From the NCBI GenBank assembly GCA_965153455.1, contig OZ234499.1:496001-560000 (forward strand): a stretch of 64,000 nucleotides of DNA. The letters are read 5' to 3'. Numbering within the stretch: position 1 is the stretch's first letter; each line of letters starts with the position of its first letter. Positions 12,905 to 24,519 of the stretch are shown piece after piece. The translations under genes were made by a program, and so were the position numbers. The notes beneath the pieces were generated by a model, which ran no database searches, was not told the origin of the DNA, and saw nothing but the letters and a program-made list of their open reading frames with translations. The DNA comes from Sphagnum compactum (lineage: Eukaryota > Bryophyta > Sphagnopsida > Sphagnales).

Positions 12905-13188
12905 CATAGTTTTTTACTAAGAACTTTTGTTTGTAGCTAAAGTGGTGACCATCCATAAAATAAAGTGACAATCATCCTTAGGAAAGTTTAGCCAAATCTG
13001 GCTATAAATCAGAAATAAAGTAATCATCCTTCTTATGTTTGGCTACACAATGAAAACCAAGTATATGAATCTGGTGATTCCAACTTTTTTTTCCTCATTT
13101 CTGGTTACTGATAACCTCCAAAATTTGCTTCTTTCTTGAACTTTCAATTTGATTTTTTCTCCTTTTGGCAAAAAATTGTCATGTAAAA
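12905..13188. repeat. Dispersed repeat related to the 6755-7278 element
   Basis: GTTTGTAGCTAAAGTGGTGA, TTTAGCCAAATCTGGCTA, ATGTTTGGCTACACAATG and TATGAATCTGGTGATTCC follow the order seen at 6770-7050. The CAGTGTTTCTTTT termini are not recognisable here. Confidence 0.65.
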
Positions 13189-13218
13189 AACTTGAGCTCT
13201 AAAGAGCAACTCTGGTAA

Positions 13219-13679
13219 GGGTGTTTGGTGGTTCTTTAATTGTATGAAGAATCCCCTGTTCCGGTTCTATAAAAAAAATTAGAACGATTCTGATTTACAC
13301 CTGAATGGAATAGGGAATCTGGGTCCAGTTCTTGAACTAAATAAACTCCAGTTCTGGTTCTGAAAATCAGACCTTGTTCTGGTTCAGTTCCAATTAACCC
13401 AAACTGGAACCAATAGTTAACTACAGGTTAACCTCCTTTCTTTTTTTTCTTTTTTCAATTTATTGGTTTCAGTTCTGGTTCCAGTTCCAATTCCACACAC
13501 AAATGGAGCCAAAGAATCTTGTTTTGGATCCAATTCTTCAAACAATAAAAATCCAATTCCAGTTCCAATTCCACTTCTAAAGCCGCTTCCAAAAATCAGA
13601 TCTGGTTCCAGTCGATTTTTGCTGATCAGGACTGAAACCAGTGGTGCTAACCCTCCAAACAGGTACCTGCCCAACACTG
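13219..13679. mobile_element. hAT-type non-autonomous element with GGTTC-rich interior
   Basis: The left end GGGTGTTTGGTGGTTCT is an eroded form of CAGTGTTGGGCAGTTCT. The right end, read inward, is CAGTGTTGGGCAGG. The interior is dominated by GGTTCTGGTTCCAGTTCC-like words. The same order of words recurs at 52016-52530. TGGTAA flanks both sides (13213 and 13682) and may be a remnant target duplication. No protein is encoded. Confidence 0.6.
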
Positions 13680-13687
13680 GTGGTAAC

Positions 13688-14949
13688 CAGTGGTGACTCT
13701 CAAATACTGATTCGGTTTTCAGCCCAGTTCTCACAATGACAATGAGAATCGATTGACACTTTCACAGGTGAGAACCGAACTGAAAATTGATCTCAGGTTC
13801 TCACATGAATGAGAACCAGTTCAAATTTATACACATATTCATTATGTTTTTGGAGAACCAAACAGGTTCTCTCATAGAACTTAGATTCAGTTCTCAGAAT
13901 CCCTGTACCAGTTATTGGTTCCTCTTGTTCTTCTTCTCACATGGGGCTGCTACTCTTCTTCTGTTGCTATGATAGAAGACTGACCAGTGACTGAACACTT
14001 AAGCGCTCAGGGCAGGCCAAATCCAAGGGGAGGGCTCTGTTGTTTTTGGTGTTCAAACAAAACTTGAACTCCCCCTCTTGGTGCATCTGATACACTAACA
14101 ATCATCAAAAACAGATTACAAATGAGAAAGTTACAGCCCCCAAAGTAAAAAGAGTCAACAACTTAACAAAACAAAACATCGAACATTACAAAACTGATTC
14201 CCAAACACTCACAAAAATTCTTTGTATGTTGCTCTGTTGTTAGTAGAGTTCAAAGATGGTTTGTAAGAACTTTAGGTGACACTTGTATAACACTTTAAAT
14301 CATTTAAATGAATAAAAAATAAAAAAGTTATGAGGTTTGAAAGTAGGAGAGGTCCAAAGAAAAAAAAAACAAAAAAGCAAACGTGTTTTTTAAGTTAGGA
14401 AGCTCATTTTTCTTCTTGTTATTTTTTTAATATTTTTTTCCTCTGCACTTCAAAGTTGATTTCTAAAGCTTGAGATAGCGCTGCCATAACATTTTAAATC
14501 ACTCAAAATGAAGCACATATGATAAAATTAAAAATAAATGTTGGATCATAGACAGACCATCGCCGATGGGCTAATCTGCCTTATTACTTTTTTCCTCTTA
14601 CTGCTATTACTGAATCATTATTCTTCTCTCTTTATTGCTATTACTCTTCTCTTTATTACAATTACTTTTTTTCCCATTGCTCCTATTCTTTTCCTGTTGC
14701 TGTTACTCTTCTCACATGGTGTTGCTATATTTGCCCGATGAAGTAATTAGATTATTCATTATTTAATTATTCAAACTGATTTTAATGAATTAAAAATTTA
14801 ATAATCAGGTTGTGAGAACCAGATGTGAAAATCGGTTGTTGTTGTATATGTGAGAACCGCCCTATCTGAAAACCGGGTGAGTTTGAAAAAAATAAAAATT
14901 TTGATAACCTGACTGGTTCTCACGAAAAAGTGAAAACTGCTCAACAGTG
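13688..14949. mobile_element. hAT-type non-autonomous element with 8-bp target duplication
   Basis: The left end CAGTGGTGACTCTC and the inward-read right end CACTGTTGAGCAGTTTTCAC bound about 1.26 kb. Flanking 8-bp direct repeats are GTGGTAAC (13680-13687) and GTGGTAAG (14950-14957), 7 of 8 identical; 8 bp is the hAT target length. Both subterminal regions are rich in GGTTCTCAC/GTGAGAACC. The middle has no coding capacity and contains a copy of a repeat also found near 23.7 kb. Confidence 0.7.
14221..14520. repeat. Dispersed repeat shared with 23701-24020
   Basis: Words such as GTTCAAAGATGGTTTGTA, TTTTAAATCATTTAAATGA and AAGTTATGAGGTTTGAAAGT recur in the same order near 23.73-23.83 kb. A second half-unit (TTCAAAGTTGATTTCTAAAG, CATAACATTTTAAATCACTC) matches 23961-24013. 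The family is unidentified, possibly LTR retrotransposon sequence. Confidence 0.65.
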
Positions 14950-14960
14950 GTGGTAAGTTC

Positions 14961-15252
14961 CAGTGTTTTTTTTTTCTCAAATTCCTCAAGTAGGTGCACT
15001 GGCTAGGATCCTGAGCATTAATTAGCAGTAAACGGCGACTGTCCTGGTGGACTAGTAAATCTTTTTTGAAATCCTGCCTAGTTCTGGCGACCCACAGAAA
15101 CACACTGACAAAATCTGGCGACTTCTAAATTTTTTTGGTTAAGATATGGCGATTTTCTTTTTTAATCTCAAAAATCCCTTTGTTGGATTCGCCAGCCCCT
15201 TTTTTTTGTCGCCAGGTTGCGAAAATTCGCCACAACAAAAAAAAAACCGTGT
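14961..15252. mobile_element. Possible CAGTGTTT-ended element, TGGCGA-rich
   Basis: It starts CAGTGTTTTTTTTTTCTC and carries TCTGGCGACTTC, ATATGGCGATTTTC and TCGCCAGGTTGCG words like the element at 6381-6696. The right boundary near 15252 is a guess from a long A run; no target duplication is clear. Confidence 0.35.
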
Positions 15253-18200
15253 ACCACCGGTGTTCTATGGGTATTTGATTTTGATGATATCCCTGCTTCT
15301 GATTTTTGAAAGTGTTTAAGTCAGAGAACCTACAGTTGCCATGAAAGAAAGAACCGCCAAAGAACCAGACGTTTCTCCGCCATATCTTCATTTTTTAGTT
15401 TTTTTTTTATAATGGCGGTTATAAATCAGAACTGTCTCTTTGATTTTCTGAGAACAGTGATTATGTAATAAAGAACAGCCTGATAACCGGAGTGGGTTAG
15501 GGGCCATTTTTGATACCTGCACAACAACACTGGTGATAACCTGCAAGAGTGTATAGGGGCGAGAAGTTAGTGAAGCACACACTGTACATACCTCCTTCAC
15601 CAAGAGCAAAGAATCCTAAAACCCTAATGTTGTCTAGTACATGTACATATATAATAATATCATCACTTACATGTGCAAGAGGATCTCACACAATGGCTTT
15701 AGCTGAAAGGAGGGATGTTCACGAGTGTAAGCCAACACCCAAGTACAAGAATTTTTTTTCAAAAGTTCTGCTCAGGAGTTTAAACCATAGTCTGGATGTG
15801 ATGCTTCTCATCCTATTGCATACAAGTTACCTCAAGCGTACACGTCTTTCTCACTCCTAGCCATTTCTTTTTGGAAGTCCAAGTCCAAAAAATTTCACAA
15901 GAATCCAACCACTAGTAACCTATACATATAACCACAATTATTTAACCACTTTGACATTCTATATAGATAATAGATTTGTAGTATATGTATAGGATATAGT
16001 TTGAAAACCAAAATAATAGTATTTATGGTAGGTTTCCCAACCTTTTTTCCCCCCTTTTTGTGTACCATTTTTGTCCTCGCCGTTGATTTGGGCCCCGTCC
16101 CTTTCCAATTTTGACAAAACTGGGGCTCAATGAACCCCACTTTCAGGTACTTCGTGGATAACTTTCCTAGGTTTCTGGAATGTGAAGTCTTCCAAATTTG
16201 TGATTCCCCAGTTTTTGAATTATTTTATGTCGACTATGGAGTGCAAGAATCACTCTACCCTACTTGAATGTCACTAACTTTTGTCTCGTCTTTTCACTTC
16301 CATTGCTATAGATGGACAAGCCCTAGATTCCCAAGCACTTGTTTAACGGGATTTAGTGGGGTTCAGGCCTTTTTGGTTTTTGCCATATGCTTCCTTTCAT
16401 GAATGCCATTCATGCCAGGTGTAGACACAAAGCCCTTGGCCCAAAGTGTAGATACTCCTCCCCCCTTTTTTTTTTCAAGGCTTGTTTGTTTTTCTTTAAT
16501 GCTCACCTAGTCTATTGGTAGGCCAAATGAACCAAAATGTGGACTTGCGTTTGTCCTAATAGGTAATCAAGGGTGATCACCCCAATTTCCCAATCCCAAC
16601 CATGAAACCACCTTTCCAAGTTAATGTTCATCTTATATAGCCTGCATGCCTTGAACCTTGGTTAAATGAAAACATCTATAGTATGTTCAACTTACCTTTA
16701 TGGTGTATGTGTGAGCAAACACACACACAAATATGTGCAATTGGCATGATCATGACTTGTATTATTTAGTGTTTCCTAACATATACTAAATGCAAATTTA
16801 TGAAAAAGTTTGTTGGGTATGTATATTAAAATTTGCTGATACATATGATATGGCTTGAAATTTGAATTACCTTTTGTTGATATTTTGTTCATAAAGAGTG
16901 AGGAATTTTAATTGAAGGAACATGAAGACTTGAGTAAGGAGGGAGAAAAAGAGTACATGATAGACTCCGATAACAAGTTTTTTAAAAGAAGTTTGTCTTT
17001 CTTTTTCCCTTTGACTACCACCAGCCTTATTTAAAATCCTGGTTAGGTGAAATGAACAAACGGTGACATTACTTAAAGGGTATTACAACTACCTCAACCG
17101 CCCTTTCCTTTTCTTGTTTCCCTCATCTGTATGATAAATGTTTTCACATCTTGCTTTTCATGATTTTCATCCATTTGTAATTCAATGTTTTTTTCTTCTC
17201 ATCTAAACATTGGTGGGAGATTCAATGCATCTTGCAAACAACCCAAATGGCCAACAGATTTGTTTGGCTGATTCGGATGTTTGCAAGATGGGAAGAAGCA
17301 ACCTAGTGACTCGTTCCAAATGGCCAATGGATTCTTTGGGCCCATTTGGATGTTTGCAAGATTTTGAAAAGACTGCCTACTAACTCCATCTGGTAGTCGT
17401 TCATCGATGGTTGGCTTGTTAATGTGCAAAGTGGACGGTTGATGTGGGTGGGGATGACATATGTAGTGGGACCAACCACAAAATTTAAAAATTAACTATT
17501 TTGACGTGCAACCAAGGTAGTAGTATATTAACTGTAAACGGTTTGCTGTTGAAATCTAGTGTGATAGTTGTTAAGTGGTGCCGACTTCTCGGCACTGATG
17601 AGATAAATATATTATCGCTCATAGCTAAGCTAGTTGAACACAAAACCTCGTCAAAGTAACTTGCATGGCAAGCATATAAAAGACAAAAGCTTCTTCTACT
17701 TCATTCCTGTACTTTCTCTTCCCCTATTGGACACTAGTCACACTTCCCTCCTTGTTTTTGGTAGTCTTCCCAGAATGTTTGATTCCAATTCGCTATTGTG
17801 CACGCAACCTTTTCCTTTTGGGCTCTCGCCCTCTCATCAACTTGTGGCTATTGGGGGCATTCACCCAATTGGATGTTAAGTTATGGTAAAGCTAAAATGT
17901 GGTTGTACAACATCTTGTCTTCTTTGGGTGCTTGCAAGTCTCCTTTCCTTTGGTTGTGGTGAAAATCTTCAGCCTACCTTGGGCAAAAGTTTGGAAAGAA
18001 AGAGAAGTTTGATTACCTATTTAGCATTCATTGTGGAGTATTATTTTTGTAATTGCACCCCAGTTACCATGCCATTATTTTATTAATTAGTGAGGGAGTG
18101 TGCCATGGAAGAAGGAGCCATTTGATTGGCCCATCACCAATATTTTTGGAACTTTGGCCACTCCCAACATAGGAGCCTAAATTTGCTTCCCTTTGGCACC

Positions 18201-18600
18201 CCCTTTTCAGTTTATATACATGGGAGTTGAGCCTTTGGGCAAACCATATGGGATAAAACCGAGGTGCTATTGAGAACACTTTGGGAACTTGATGAGAACC
18301 CCATGGGAACATGATAAGAACACATTGGGAACAAAGGGGAAAAAAACAAAAACCCCTCTCCCCCACTTTCAAAAAGAAAGAAACTGGACCATTGGTGAGT
18401 GCATGCCAAGCCTTCCCATTGGCTGCATGAAATTTCTCTTTCCAAAGCTGTTCGTTGCCATAATTCACATTAAAAACTTGCATTTTTTGTCGCATTCAAA
18501 TGAAAAATGTTAGATAAATGCATAAAATGTTAGATAACTTAGGTGGAATCTTAGGGGGCACACTATGTGCCCCAAAACAGTTTTGAAAATAGAAATTTTA
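15253..18600. other. Intergenic, no gene recognised
   Basis: AT-rich sequence with no supportable coding gene. The only internal structure noted is a degenerate two-unit repeat, period about 73 bp, at 17240-17370 (AAATGGCCAAYRGATTYTTTGG ... GGATGTTTGCAAGAT). Confidence 0.4.
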
Positions 18601-19319
18601 TGCAGTCAGTGAGAAGGCTCAGCATAAACCCTAAAGAATTGACTCGGTTCTTAATATTTTTAAAGATACAATATAATCCAGTTCTCAAGATACTCGATCT
18701 TCACTAATTTGAGAACAATCAAACTTCAAAGCTAATTTTCACAAATCCGGTTCTCAATTTTTTTGTTAAATCATTACAAATAAGGAACTAAAAAAATAAA
18801 ATCCTACCTAATGAAGTTTTTTGTAAAGCGACCCTGCTGAGAAGAAGAACAAGAGGAACCAATGAACCAAATTTTGTTTAAGACCTTGAAAACCCATCCG
18901 GTTCTTCTTTTTTTTTAATTTCAATTCGGTTCTCTTAGTTGGTTCTCACCAGTGTTGGGCGAGTCTGGGTATGAGACTGTTTTGAAAGACCCGACCCGGT
19001 TCTTTTTTAAAATTTTATTTTCATTTTAAAAAAACCGGGCAGGGTTTCAAAATTTTGCAAAAAATAATTTTACCCAGGTTTCAAAGCGCCGGTTCTCCAA
19101 CATGTCATTCTAGTCAGTTTTCAAAGCCGGTTTTCACATACTGGTTATTAGAAATTTTATTATCTCAAAAATTTATTTTTAATGTTCAAAAATAACAAAA
19201 TTGCACAAAAAAATGATAATTCTAAAAAAATTCAACATTTTATGTGTCCACTATTTCATCTCATTCAAATGAACCTTCAAATTCTTCTTACTCCTTTTCA
19301 AAACTTAAATTTGTTTGAA

Positions 19320-19878
19320 TTAACTCTAATAAATTGAAAGGTGCTTTACATCCATCTCTAGGATCACTTGGTCAATTTTTGCTCACAAAAATCAAATTTT
19401 CTAAGTTTTCTAATTGTAAATGACATCTCCTAAGATTTGTAAGTATGCTTGTTAAAGAAAAAAATCTTTTTGTTTCAATTTGTGACCCTACGATGCCTAA
19501 GATTTGATGAGCCAAAAAACCAATTATAAGAAACATAGCTTCATGTTTTCCCCACCATTAAAGAGGACACTTGATGTCTTTGGGATCCACTTGGTAACAT
19601 TTGAAAATCAATAGTTCCCTAGTGACAAGTTCCTTTGATGGTTCACGTGTGGATGCAGTTTGTTGAAAAATATCCAAACTAGAATCTTCATCACCTGTTT
19701 AAACTACACATCCAATAGATTTTGTCATTAAATGCAAATGATGATAACGCTTCGAAAGCACAAGATATAAAGTTCTCCTATCATATTCATCCATAATATT
19801 TACACCTTTTTCTCGCCCAACAAAAAAAGATACTAGACAAAAGCTTTTGAATCTAGGGTCTAGCATCACAGACAACAT
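19320..19878 (-). pseudogene. hAT transposase, C-terminal half, decayed
   Basis: Read on the minus strand, the first conserved block starts at 19878 with MLSVMLDPRFKS followed by VGREKG and DEYDRRTLY, the typical late-catalytic-domain signature of plant hAT transposases. After a stop and a gap, the C-terminal dimerisation domain follows in one frame: WWGKHEAMF, GFLAHQILGI, GSQIETKRFFSL and LQLENLENLIFVSKN, then SDPRDG. At least two stops (before WWGKHE and after SKN) break this part. Upstream sequence to about 20400 has only weak coding character, with a possible SHWLFFNALQS block. The family catalyses cut-and-paste transposition; this copy cannot. Confidence 0.85.
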
Positions 19879-20519
19879 GTTGTGAGTTTTTTTTTTTTCA
19901 AATTTTCCTTAAAAAAAAGAAAAGAATCCAAAACACTACAAACTTTTCTTCTGATGTTGGAAACAAACAAAGATAACTCAAAAACTATCCAGAATCATCA
20001 TCAATCAAACTGAATAGGGCAAATAAGTTTACAATTTTTCCCCTAAATTTTTAACACATAAAATGGTAGACTGTAATGCATTAAAAAATAACCAATGGCT
20101 CTTAAATTGGTTCAGAACACAAGCAGTCACAACATGAAATAAGGAGTCCACAATTATTTTAAAGATGTGCCAATAAGAATAGGAAGAACTCTTCCATTTA
20201 TTTTGACAATATTCTATTTACTGTAACAAAAAATAATAGCATCTTTGAACTGCAAGGCTTCTTGAAACATAATGGTTTTGTTGACAAATCTGCAAACAAA
20301 TTTTAAATTCCAATGTTAGAAAATCTAACTAGAACAAACCAATAAGAAAATAACAAAGCTTTTGAATGAAAGAAAATTTTTAAAAAAACTATTTTATTTT
20401 CTTAAAACAATACCTCACATTCCAAGCTTCAGAACTTGCACATGGTAGGGGGGAAAAAACATCACCTCAACAAGCAAGCAGTAGTAGCGTAAGGTGAAAA
20501 ACGACGAATCACAACAAAA

Positions 20520-20895
20520 TAGCAACAACACAAGGGAGAGTGAGGTGAGAAGGTGAGTTGAATACTTGGAAAAGGTGTGGAGCAATGAAGTAGCAATGCA
20601 AGGCAAGGAGTGACACACCACAACAAACAGCAATAACACAAGGCGAAGGAGACGAACCATTGCAAGTAGCAACACAAGGCAAGCATGAAACATCACAACA
20701 AATAACAACAACGCAAGGTGAAGTGATGAACCACACAAATAGTAGCACAAGGTGAGGGACCATGCACCATCATGAACAACAACACAAAGTGAGGAGCAAC
20801 ACACTATAACAAGTAACAACAACACAAGGTACAAAGTAAGGAGCAAACAACAACAAAGGCGATGATGAGGAGCAAGCAATAGCAAAAGCAATGGC
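20520..20895. repeat. Degenerate tandem repeat inside the hAT element
   Basis: Units of roughly 45-60 bp built on CAACAACACAAGGTGAGGAGCAAC-like text recur about seven times. The opposite strand therefore reads as a long hydrophobic Leu/Val/Cys frame, which is a by-product of the repeat and not a membrane protein. Confidence 0.7.
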
Positions 20896-21691
20896 AACAA
20901 ACAAATGCACAACCAAAAAAAAAACAAAAAAAAAAAACACAATGCAAAAAAATAAAAAAAACACTCGTTAACAAAACCAAAAAGCCTACTAGGTTTTATA
21001 TTCCTCCCATTTCATGATCTCCCTTGATGGAGGTGCCACCCTGAACCCTAAAACTTCTAACCCTAAACCTAATTCCAACCTGCCGCTTTTCCCTCCTAGA
21101 CCCTGAGAACCGGATTTAGGTTTTCATGTGAAGACCCATCTGGTTCTCTTTTTCTTTTCTTTTTTAAATTTTCGATTTCGGTTGTCCTAGTTGGTTCTCA
21201 CACAGGTGAGAACCTTGCAACTGGTTTTCAGCCCGGTTTTCACCCAAAATGAGAACAGTTCATTCTCAATGGGAGAACCTGGTCACCCAGTGAGAACTGC
21301 CCAACACTGGTACAGACCCTACCATCATTCAATTTCCTTGTCTTATCGTCCATGGATCACATATCAAAGGAGGCAAACAGTCTCAAGGTCTCAAATACAG
21401 ATGGAGATAGAGCCATGTGGCCTCACCAGCATCCAGTATTTATGGACAGTGCTCACAGCCTCCTCAACAAAAGGTGGCAAAACACTACAAAAGCAATAAT
21501 GTTTGCCACAAAAGGTCTTGAGCACACACCCAACAAACTCGCATCCTACAACTGCCATGTCGAATAGTGATAGTGGATCTGTAATGAAAGCTAGTGACAA
21601 ACAGCAACCAGCATGTGAGGGAATGTAGGTTGAGTTTGTTGCTACTTATCCATTTTCCCAAGGGTGGTACAAAGAGGGACAATGTGAGGGG

Positions 21692-22092
21692 ATGGATAAT
21701 ATGACCCAACACCCACCAGTACACCATCCATTGGGAAACCAGTTATGACTCTGTAATTCGTGGATGAACCACAACCGATTTCACCTTGGTAATCTATTCT
21801 GTAAACCATCCAACTTTCATCTCACACTACCTCGATAATTCCCTATATAAATGGGTGCATATCATAAGTGTAAAAATAGGTAGGCAATGTAAGTGGTTAT
21901 TATGTATGTAGGTAAGAAGGTACATAAAAGTGAGACACTTGGTGACTAATAGGTAAGTAGATACATGCAAAAATTTAATACATAGCCAACCATGATGGTT
22001 AGCTAAGGGGCAAGAATACAACAAAAAGTGTTTCCTGTCCACATACCAACCATCCTGCATGGTATGCTGGTGGGTGCTGGTTTGCTCTTGGC
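21692..22092 (+). mobile_element. MULE-type MITE, copy 3
   Basis: Inverted ends centre on CCAACACCCACCAGTACACC (left) and the inward-read right end GCAAACCAGCACCCACCAGC. Internal order matches copy 1: GTGGATGAACCACAACC, TTTCACCTTGGTAATC, GTGTTTCCTGTCCAC, GGTATGCTGGTGGGTGCTGG. Flanking 9-mers TGTGAGGGG (21683-21691) and TGTGAGGGA (22093-22101) are 8 of 9 identical. It has no coding capacity. Confidence 0.8.
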
Positions 22093-22101
22093 TGTGAGGG
22101 A

Positions 22102-23500
22102 GTGACATCTGTGTGTGTAGGTTTTAATAAGTTGGTGGTCTCTCTGGACCACAACAATAGGACCACAAAGAAACACACTCCATATCTGTTATGTGCTGTA
22201 AGAGAATGGAAGAGACTAAATGTGTAAGGGAAGGCTCTAACAGAATTGAGGAGATTTTTAAGGTGGCTTGCCTTGAAGGCTAGGTGGAATACGTTTTATA
22301 AACTACCTGCAAATACAAAGGAAAAATTAGGTCAGATTTCTTCATTTGTTTTCAAATCCTTGGGCAAAAATGTGTATTTGTATCTGAAAAAGTTGTAAGA
22401 TGGGTATTGAATTGCTTCAAAATAGTAAGTCATGCATGAATATACAACAAAAACCTTCCACAAAATCTGAGCCATCATTTTAACAATGATGCATTAAGTT
22501 ATGAATTTTGCAGATACCTTTGCTCTTGGTGTAGCTGGGTCAAATGCAAATGATGAGGCAGTTAGGGCAAAGTAAGAGTAGTGATGGTAACCAAGGCTTT
22601 GATGAAGAAGTAGGAGTGGTTTGCCATTGAAATTGCTTAGGTTGTAGGTAATTGCTTTTGAGACTTGAATCATCCCTTCAAAAGGTGTATACATTGTATA
22701 TTGTTTGTAGCTTGACAAGTTACACAGTTAGCTTATTTGATTGTCATCCCACTATAAAGTCTTTCTGGAAGATTCAGAACATGACAGATATGGTAGGCCA
22801 CAAAGGGACAAGACTTACACTTACACTCTTCAAGGCTCAAACAGGACATGTGAAGAATTCAAGCATTTGGTTCAAATACAGAAGACACACCCAGGGATTT
22901 TCAGTATGTCAGTCTGGTGACACAGAAAGTTGGAAGTTGGAAGCTTAAAAGGTGAGTAACTTAACACAGACTCTCATTCAAAAACAGCCAAGAAGGCTTT
23001 ACTCACAAGTTATTGACAACACATCTTTTAGACCTTCTCCCTCCCTGAGGCCTCCTCCTCCCTTCTCAAAGCAAAATAACTGTACTATGCCACAAGCTCA
23101 TTGGCACTCTAAACATTTGTGAACTTTTTTGTTATAGACTTAGAAAAACCCTGACAATTCAAGCCTGTCAGAATTCCCAAGTTATAGCCTTGCTAACCAA
23201 TCTGCCTCTCAAAGGATTTTCGTACCTTAGTGGTGAGTGCCCAACTCACTTATGTGAACACTTTGTTTATACATTAAGCATTTGTGTGCTGTGTTATCCA
23301 CTCAGGAAACCCTCACCCCCAAGCATAAAATGATCGTCAGGTTTTGATGTCAGGTGCTTGCCAGGTGCTTACATTAGCACCTTTTTAAAGTCCTGGAGCA
23401 TTTGCCCTAAGGTAGCCAGGGCGGTAGTGTCTCAGAGGTCTGCGAATTTCTGGAGAGTGCTCCTTTGAATTTCATGTCCGGAGAGGAATTGTAGCCCTAC
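22102..23500. other. Intergenic, with one dispersed repeat
   Basis: I see no gene that can be supported. About 23137-23260 matches 33573-33702 in order (AAAAACCCTG, CAGAATTCCCAA, GCTAACCAAKCTGCCT, TGGTGAGTGCCCAACTCACT), so this part is a dispersed repeat of unknown type. Confidence 0.45.
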
Positions 23501-23510
23501 TATTTTCGCA

Positions 23511-23626
23511 CCCACAGAAAGTTGAATCGTTGAAAAAGATGAAGAAATGAGTCAGATGTGACCCTCACCCACAGAAAGTTGAATCATTGAAAAAGATGAA
23601 GAAATGGGTCAGATGTGACCCTCCAA
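23511..23626. repeat. Two-unit tandem repeat, period 57 bp
   Basis: CCCACAGAAAGTTGAATC at 23511 recurs at 23568, followed both times by GTTGAAAAAGATGAAG-like text and GTCAGATGTGACCCTC. The units differ at only a few positions, so the duplication looks recent. Confidence 0.9.
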
Positions 23627-23700
23627 AGTAGGAGGCTTTCAAATGGTGGAAACGAAAAACCACCGCACACTTGGAAGACTATTACCGAACACCCCAAAAA

Positions 23701-24080
23701 AGTCTTTGAAAGTAGCTCTATTGCCTTCATGGTTCAAAGATGATTTGTAGATCATAAGGTTGCGCTCTTATTGCATTTTAAATCGCTTAAATTGAACAAG
23801 AAATGAGAGAGTTATGAGCATTGAAAGTAAGAGGGGGTAGAAGAGAAGAAAAACGCGTTTTATAACTTGTAAAAGTTTATTTCTCTTCTTGCTTTTCTAT
23901 AATCACTCATTTGCCTGTAAAAGTTTATTTCTCTTCTTGCTCTTCTATAATCACTCATTTGCCTCTGCTGTTCAAAGACGAATTGAAGAGCTCAAGTTCG
24001 CGCTCCCATAACGTTTTAAATCACTCTTGGCCCACACCTTTGCAAGCTCTTGCCTTGGTTGTGAGCCCAAGGCTAGGGTC
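23701..24080. repeat. Dispersed repeat block with an internal 48-bp duplication
   Basis: The first part matches 14221-14520. An internal tandem duplication of 48 bp (GTAAAAGTTTATTTCTC at 23869 and 23917) interrupts it. The end, 24024-24080, is the reverse complement of 59468-59530 (GGCCCACACCTTTGCAAGC ... GTGAGCCCAAGGCTAGGGT), linking it to the LTR-like island at 59.5 kb. Confidence 0.75.
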
Positions 24081-24519
24081 ACGACAATTATCACAAATGA
24101 AAAAAAGATAAGTTATTAATAAAATGTTTGGTCATAGGGCAGGTTACCCTAGTGTGACAATATGTGCATGGAAGTGAGAATAGTGAAGTGAAATAGTTAA
24201 TAAAAACCATTTTTTATTTAATATAACTATTATAAATAACAATGATAATTTTAATTTTTTTAATATTGTGTATTAAAAATACAATGTATCGATGCATATA
24301 TTTCATCATGCATTATGTCAAATGCATCATGTTATGTTATCATCATAAATCCCATGGTACATATGTATTGTGTAAGGAAGGGTGGGAATATTTTCAAAAT
24401 GATTGCATGAATAAAGGCTACCATGTTTTTAGTCGTTTCTAATTCTTTGGTTACTATTAGATAATTGCAAATGTATAAAAAAATGTCAATACACTAATTT
24501 TTTTTCAAAATACATGGAT

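Larger units (their letters stand above)
18950..21309 (-). mobile_element. hAT transposon, degenerate, with transposase relic
   Basis: The left terminus CAGTGTTGGGCGAGTCT and the inward-read right terminus CAGTGTTGGGCAGTTCTCAC are inverted repeats that fit the hAT terminal consensus. Between them lies a decayed hAT transposase on the minus strand (annotated separately). The subterminal regions are rich in GGTTCTC words, as in the short elements at 13.2-14.9 kb and 51.5-52.5 kb, so this is a plausible source family for them. The flanking 8-mers GTTCTCAC (left) and GTACAGAC (right) match at only 5 of 8 positions, so the ends may be eroded or nested. Confidence 0.75.

Noticed and set aside
20415-20964. 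Long hydrophobic minus-strand frames resembling a membrane protein
   Set aside because: They are the complement of the CAACAACACAAGG tandem repeat; the composition follows from the repeat.
21041-21075. Telomere-like CCCTAAA words
   Set aside because: Only two or three imperfect copies (CCCTGAA, CCCTAAAAC, CCCTAAACC); too few for an interstitial telomere repeat.
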